A stretch of 64,000 nucleotides of DNA from contig NC_081412.1 in NCBI RefSeq assembly GCF_030272615.1, positions 691,740,083-691,804,082 on the forward strand. Reading direction: 5' to 3'. A model generated the notes under the pieces. That model had not been told where the DNA came from, did not search any database, and worked only from the letters and a program-made list of their open reading frames with translations. The stretch comes from Cryptomeria japonica (lineage: Eukaryota; Streptophyta; Pinopsida; Cupressales; Cupressaceae). Every line of letters begins with the position of its first letter. Position 1 is the stretch's first letter. A program made the position numbers and the translations under genes. Shown piece by piece: positions 58,890 to 64,000 of the stretch.

Positions 58890-59802
58890 TTAGGGGTAAG
58901 TGCACCAACATGGTGAACAAAAAGGGGGGTATAAGTGGCCACTTTTTTTTTCTTTTCTGAAAACAGGTAAACCTAAACTTTAAAAAGATATTTGAAGGTC
59001 ATGCACTCAAAACTAGGAGTTGAGAAAAGAATAAGAATTGTAGTACACTAAATATAGCTTCTAAACTACTATTTTTTTTAAAAATTGGATAATATTAAGA
59101 GGGTCAAACCTCTCGTGCATGAAAAATTGATCCTGATTTTTTCAGAAAAATATAACACAGCTGTTTTCGTGTGCTGCACAAAATATATAGTTAGATTTAT
59201 TATTTTGAAAAACCCTTTGGTAGGATGATAGGTAAGAGTGATATCTATAATTTTTGTATTTTTTTATAATTTTTCGTTGAGTGTGTTTTTTTTTTAATGA
59301 ATTTTTGAAGTGACCGCATCCTAAAAATTTGTTACATGTTCATGTGTTGGACATAACTTGGATCAAAATAATTGAAAATGCAAACTTTTTTTAAAAAGTG
59401 TATAGAGTATAGAGTTTAACAATAATATGTAATTTATTTTGAATTTGGTCAAGTATATCAAAAGTTATTAAAAAAAATGGTAGACATATGTCTGTGAAGA
59501 GTGTCAAGGCACTGGTAAAGAAAATTAAAGTTTACTATGCTATTGTTGTCCAAAAATAGAAAAATTTATATGGTCAGAAAAATGAGAAGACGTGTGAGAT
59601 TATGATGGTAATTTTAGAGATACCCACTTGATCATTTATAAAAATGATGATGACGAAGCCAAGAAATCATGTTGGAAGATGAAAAAATGTGTAAAGGGAC
59701 AAAACTAGGGGAAAAATGGGCTTGCAAGCCTTAGGATCATTTTCCAACCCTCTTACCAAGCCAAAACCCGCATGGGTTTTGAAAAACAAAAAGTACTACT
59801 TA

Positions 59803-59887
59803 TAGTTCTACATAACCCATACAGGTTATGTAGAACTAAAACCATTATTCATAGTTCTACATAACCCGTACGTGTTATGTAGAACTA
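59803..59887. repeat. Two 36-bp near-perfect palindromes
   Basis: 59803-59838 and 59852-59887 both read TAGTTCTACATAACCC, a short centre, then the complement. Related smaller palindromes on AACCCRTANGGGTT lie near 59762, 59905, 60325, 60365, 60405, 60457-60482 and 60553. Confidence 0.85.
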
Positions 59888-60115
59888 AAACCATTATTTT
59901 GTGGTTTACAAACCCCTACGGGTTATGAAGATATAATAATGTATGCTTGTAAACTTAGCATTTACTACACATATGTATAGAAACTCCTTATCCTATTCTC
60001 CCTCTCTCTCTCCCTCCCCCTCTCCTTATTCTATTCTTCCCATCTCCAGCCTCCCTCTCCCTCTCTCCCAATCTCCTCTATCTATCCCCCTCTCTTCCTC
60101 TCCCTCTCCTTATCC

Positions 60116-60120
<5 letters not shown>

Positions 60121-60164
<44 letters not shown>

Positions 60165-60243
60165 TTTTCCAATCTCCTTCGCTCTCCCTCTCCTCCTCTC
60201 CTTTTCCCAATCTCCCTCCCTCCCTCTCCCCCTCTCCTTATCC

Positions 60244-60294
<51 letters not shown>
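60121..60294. repeat. Two (TC)n microsatellites
   Basis: 60121-60162 (21 units) and 60247-60294 (24 units), inside a C/T-rich tract from about 59995. The open frame 59943-60422 across it, rich in Ser, Pro and Leu, is an artefact. Confidence 0.95.
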
Positions 60295-60296
<2 letters not shown>

Positions 60297-60635
60297 CTTC
60301 CTATTTGGTTCCTAATTCTTCATAACTTGTATGGGTTATGTAGAACTAAGGCCAAAAATTCCTCAAAACCCATATGGGTTTCTTACAAATATAATGTTCC
60401 TCCAAACCCATACGAGTTTTGAGGAACTTTGATTTTTTATTATAAAATATAATTTACCTCAAAACTCGTACGGGTTTTGAGGAACTTTTTGTTTTTTTAA
60501 AATTATTTTTGGCTAGGCTTGTTGTTACCAAGCCTAGCATGTTTTTGAGTCCAAAAAACGCATGGGTTATGATTTTTTTTTTTTTTTTGCATGTGGCCAC
60601 TTTTCTGTCCACCATCTTGGTGCACTTACCCTTAG

Positions 60636-60839
60636 GGAAAGATGGAATTTAATAGATCTAAGCCTAAAAGACCTAGATTCTGATTAATTTACAATGGTTT
60701 TAGATGTCCCTGTTCTTTCTGTAGGTGGATAAAATTTGATCTAAAATCTTATGAGAGAATATTCAGATAGATCAATCACCCAACAATGAAGTACCTACAA
60801 AACACACACATGCATGCTAAAAAATCTACTCCATTGCAC
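60636..60839. other. Short spacer
   Basis: Flank of the inverted-repeat element; nothing recognisable. The true left end of the T3 LTR may lie in here. Confidence 0.3.
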
Positions 60840-61986
60840 TCCTTAAATCAAGGTCTTGTGTTTTTAAGATTTTTGCTCTTAGAGCACTATGCACAAGAGG
60901 CTATGATTTATTGAAGATTTGAGATGATGAATGCAAAGAAAGTGAAATGTAAGAATACAAAAGGAGGACTAATTGTTAGTGTATCACATCAAAATGGTCA
61001 ATCAAGATTAGTAATCAATATAAATCGAAACCATCTTAAAAACAATATCAAGAAAGATTAAACATAGAAGCATATGAGAGATAAAAATGAATAAACATTA
61101 AGACTTCCCTCAAGATGCTCCCAATGCCATCAACTCTTCCTTGTCTTCCTTGTCTCCACAAATTGCATTTCTTTGAGGTTGTCAAATCAAGATTGGGAGG
61201 TTGAGTGGAGTTAAGTGTGGATTGCTCACACTTTCATAACAAAGTAATGATATATGGGTAATGATTTGGAGATGCTTATGATGTCAAGACGACAAAGCAA
61301 GTTTGCAATGAAAAAGTGGATAAAAGGGAAGCATGAGGATGCATAAAAGTGGATCCTTGATTGATGGATAGAGGCTTCAATTTATAGAGTTGGGAGCCTA
61401 GAAATGGATGGTCAAGATTAAAAGGGGGATCAAGGGCTTAAGATTGAAAGGGAATGTGGTCCTAGTTTGAAAGGCTTAGCTTTGTGACAAATGTCACAAA
61501 GGGGAGAGGGTGAGGATCAATGTGGTCCCAAATTTGTAAGCTTAGCCTTGTGACAAGTGTCACAAGGGGGAGTGGGATGAAAGTCAATGTGGTCCCACAT
61601 GTGTGGTCTCACCTTGGGAGGAACAAAGGTCCTAGGGGGAAGGGGGATGTGTGCTCACACATGTGTGAGTAACCTTGGAAGAAACAAAGTAGATTAATTA
61701 GGATAATGAGGGGATTAGATAATAGGTTTGTAGGAATCACTAAGTTAGCCTAATTAATTATGAATTAATTTAGCTAATTAGGATTAGGGATAAAAATAGA
61801 ATATTCCATAAAGGTGAGTTTGATTTATTGAAATAAATCAATACCTGGAAGAAGTGGAAAGGGGATATTAATTAAATATAATTTAATTAATGTAAAGGTA
61901 ATGGTAGGCTAATATGATTAATTAAATTAATCATATGATAGACATAATTAATTAAATATTAATTTAGTCAATTTTATGTGTCTACA
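60840..61986 (-). repeat. T3 3' LTR (left edge approximate)
   Basis: On the minus strand it starts TGTAGACACATAAAATTGAC at 61986, close to T1 (TGTATACACATAAAATTGGC) and T2. ATTAATTA blocks follow. TATA box CTATAAA at 61387-61381. The other end could not be fixed; 60840 assumes a T2-like distance from the TATA box. Confidence 0.6.
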
Positions 61987-61999
61987 TTTGCCCCTCTTT
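61987..61999 (-). promoter_or_regulatory. T3 polypurine tract
   Basis: AAAGAGGGGCAAA on the minus strand, touching the LTR start. Same core as T1 and T2. Confidence 0.8.
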
Positions 62000-62128
62000 G
62001 ACGTAGCATCATGAAGTGATGTTATGTCAAAGAAGAATAAAAACTAGTGGATAGAAAAGGATAGGGACTAGTAGCATGATGCCCCAATCACTAGTGAGTT
62101 GAGGAAGGATGACGAAGAAGCCGTGGTA

Positions 62129-62137
62129 TGCCCCCTC
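62129..62137 (-). promoter_or_regulatory. T3 second purine tract
   Basis: GAGGGGGCA on the minus strand, about 142 bp from the LTR, matching T2 (140 bp) and T1 (97 bp). Confidence 0.45.
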
Positions 62138-64000
62138 GAGAGGACATGTGGGTTAAGAACACGGGTGTGTTCTTGAAATAGATTAGAATAAAGAATGAAA
62201 GGGAAAAGGGAGGGATACAAAATTTGAATAAATTGAAGCCTTGAGGTGAAACGGGGATATGGAATGAAAGAGGATATGATGGGTTTAATGGAAGGCGGTG
62301 AAAAGGATGAGATTATTGTTATGAATTATGTAGAGAGAAATCTTAGGTTTGATTTTGCAAAGGATTATTGACATTACTGATTATAAGAATCAAAATGTAA
62401 TGAATATCCAATGTGTGGACTAGACTTGTAGACAATAGGTTATCTCAATGTACACAAGTTCACAAACACTCATGATGGTGTAAATGTGAGACTTGATGGA
62501 TTGTACAAGAGAAACCACAAACACGCTATAGCACCAAAACTATGCCCCAATGTACACCAACCCAAAGATACCAAGATATAAAATTATCAAGGCAGCCATG
62601 AAGAGGTATAGTCCTAGGACACAAAATAAAATCAAAGAAAAAAGATCATTCAAGCAAATGACTCATGTGGTCAACAAAAATATCTTGCCAAGAGTAGAAC
62701 ACGGATTTGGATAAGCTGCCAATCATGGGAAGGATTCATCCCAATGGGCACTATTGATAAGATTGACTGATGATAGGAAATAGATTAAGCTGACTGGGAG
62801 AGACGCTAGTTAAGAGGACAGTTGCTTGTATTTGGTTAACACATTGTGGATAGGTGCTTGGATTACATGCATGAGTCTAGGTAAGCTCAGATGGATGGGA
62901 AAAATCTCAAACTGATGAGAATATTTGGATTCACAATAGTAGATTTAAGTTCATCATCACAAGGCGGAAGGAGGTGGCAATAGGATGAAAGTGAACAGTG
63001 AGAGAAAAAGGAGAATGATAAGCCAGTGTGTACCCTTAGCTTATGGAGGAAATACTATGGAAATGTAGTATTGTGATGCCTTTGATTGATGTTGTGCAAT
63101 TGATCAATATAGGGTTGGTGCAATCCAAAGCAATTGGTTGAATTGCCCCAGTTTTAGTCAAAGCATGACAGTTGATGTGAGTTGGTTGCTCAGACAAAAA
63201 TAAAGTCTAAGTAATTGAGTCAAAGTGACTTGTTGAGACTTACAGAATTGATGTAGTTGTTTGATGAAGTCAAGTTATCTGAGTCAATTTACTCGTTGAG
63301 ACTTAGATAGTTGATGTGATTGTCTATTTGGACTATGTTTGATTGGTTGACCAATTGACAGTTAGGTTTAAAAGACAAACATGACAACTTGTGGTTATGT
63401 ACAAGATGACCTAGATGATAAAGGGCTACATAGCTCGATCAAGGAGATGGATAATGATGCATGTTATGCGGTGATGATGACCTGGATAGGGAGGGTGAGG
63501 GGGTGTTAGCTATGTATGAAAGATATGCAGTGATATGGATTGATGGATGGATGAAATGCAATGGTAGGATATGTTCTGATCTTGACCGAGATATTGGAAA
63601 CCAAGGTTGAGAGTTACACTTATTACATACAAGGAATATTCCCCTCCATTCTGGTGCACATACTGATATTCGAGGTATACGTTGTAGTCAATAAGCCATA
63701 GTGATCCATGACTTTGTATTTTTGCATAGGATCTCGAAGATTAGTGAATTTACCATGTAAACACTATTAGTATTTGCCCCAGAACTTCATTGGAACAATC
63801 CACAAACATAAAACAAAAAAAAGATACCATGAACCATCCTGGCCACTCTAATTTCTTGTGGATATCCTGGAATAGCATAGGAACATGGTATAAATCAATA
63901 AAAGACAATAGCAATATCAAAAGTTGAACAACCAAAGAATCTTCTTGCCAAAAGATGTGTCATCATGTCTTGTTGTAAGGAAGGATGCATCCTTGTTAAG

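Larger units (their letters stand above)
58894..60631. mobile_element. Terminal-inverted-repeat element, 1.7 kb, non-autonomous
   Basis: The left end GGGTAAGTGCACCAACATGG and the complement of the right end, GGGTAAGTGCACCAAGATGG, match at 19 of 20. Similarity goes on to AGTGGCCAC after an 11-bp insertion on the left. TTAG lies directly outside both ends (58890-58893 and 60632-60635), a likely 4-bp target duplication, although TTA would also fit. The interior has no transposase, only palindromes and TC microsatellites. Superfamily is not assigned. Confidence 0.75.
60840..64000 (-). mobile_element. Tat-like element T3, 3' end, minus strand
   Basis: Read right to left: 3' untranslated region (62000-64000), second purine tract, polypurine tract, then 3' LTR. 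The tract and LTR start match T1 and T2. Pol would lie beyond the right edge of the window. No extra ORF is visible in the 2 kb present. A ~64-bp duplication lies at about 63202-63330 (units begin near 63202 and 63266). Confidence 0.7.

Noticed and set aside
59943-60422. 159-codon Ser/Pro/Leu frame
   Set aside because: Produced by (TC)n and C/T-rich DNA.
1-64000. Bacterial-type operon, defence system or host gene cluster
   Set aside because: No intact gene of any kind; all coding is decayed plant retroelement sequence.

Overview
The window reads as plant nuclear DNA, most likely from a large repeat-rich genome such as a conifer or other gymnosperm (inference from nested giant LTR elements, low GC and the absence of intact genes). 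I see no intact host gene, rRNA, tRNA or CRISPR array. Almost everything recognisable is a transposable element or tandem repeat, and all coding sequence found is broken.

Layout. 1-1633: 5' end (LTR, primer site, CpG-rich leader) of a minus-strand Ty1-copia-type element. 1634-~7630: a Ty3/gypsy Tat-like element (T1) internally deleted so that its leader joins the RNase H/integrase end of pol. 8474-25509: a second, 17-kb Tat-like element (T2) with 1.4-kb LTRs, decayed gag-pol (gag, zinc knuckle, protease, G-patch, RT, two RNase H domains, integrase), a minus-strand extra ORF of plant-mobile-domain type, and three arrays of a TAGCGCAT motif with 21-bp spacing. 26091-26226: a tRNA-derived SINE with a 17-bp target duplication. 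26600-28515 and 30109-32396: tandem arrays of ~430-508 bp and ~572 bp units. 32397-41724: mostly unassignable AT-rich DNA with a 709-bp foldback element.

41725-58530 is a three-level nest. An old copia RNase H region is split by a 16-kb element (outer, 42113-58157, target duplication GGATG). That element is itself split by an 8.5-kb element with 2.5-kb LTRs (inner, 46644-55177, target duplication TAAAA). Neither inserted element has a recognisable reverse transcriptase or integrase. The outer one has a gag-like ORF followed by a long unrecognised ORF that ends in a hydrophobic segment (possibly env-like). 58894-60631 is an inverted-repeat element full of short palindromes. 60840-64000 is the 3' end of a third, minus-strand Tat-like element (T3).

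How the parts work together. T2 is the best-preserved unit: sense gag-pol and the antisense ORF each lie downstream of a TAGCGCAT array in the same relative orientation. The T2 LTRs differ by only about 20 of 1409 positions, yet gag-pol has many stops, mostly of C-to-T or G-to-A type. T2 was therefore probably already defective when copied and depended on proteins supplied in trans. Positions of motifs were read by eye; divergence counts are by-eye estimates.
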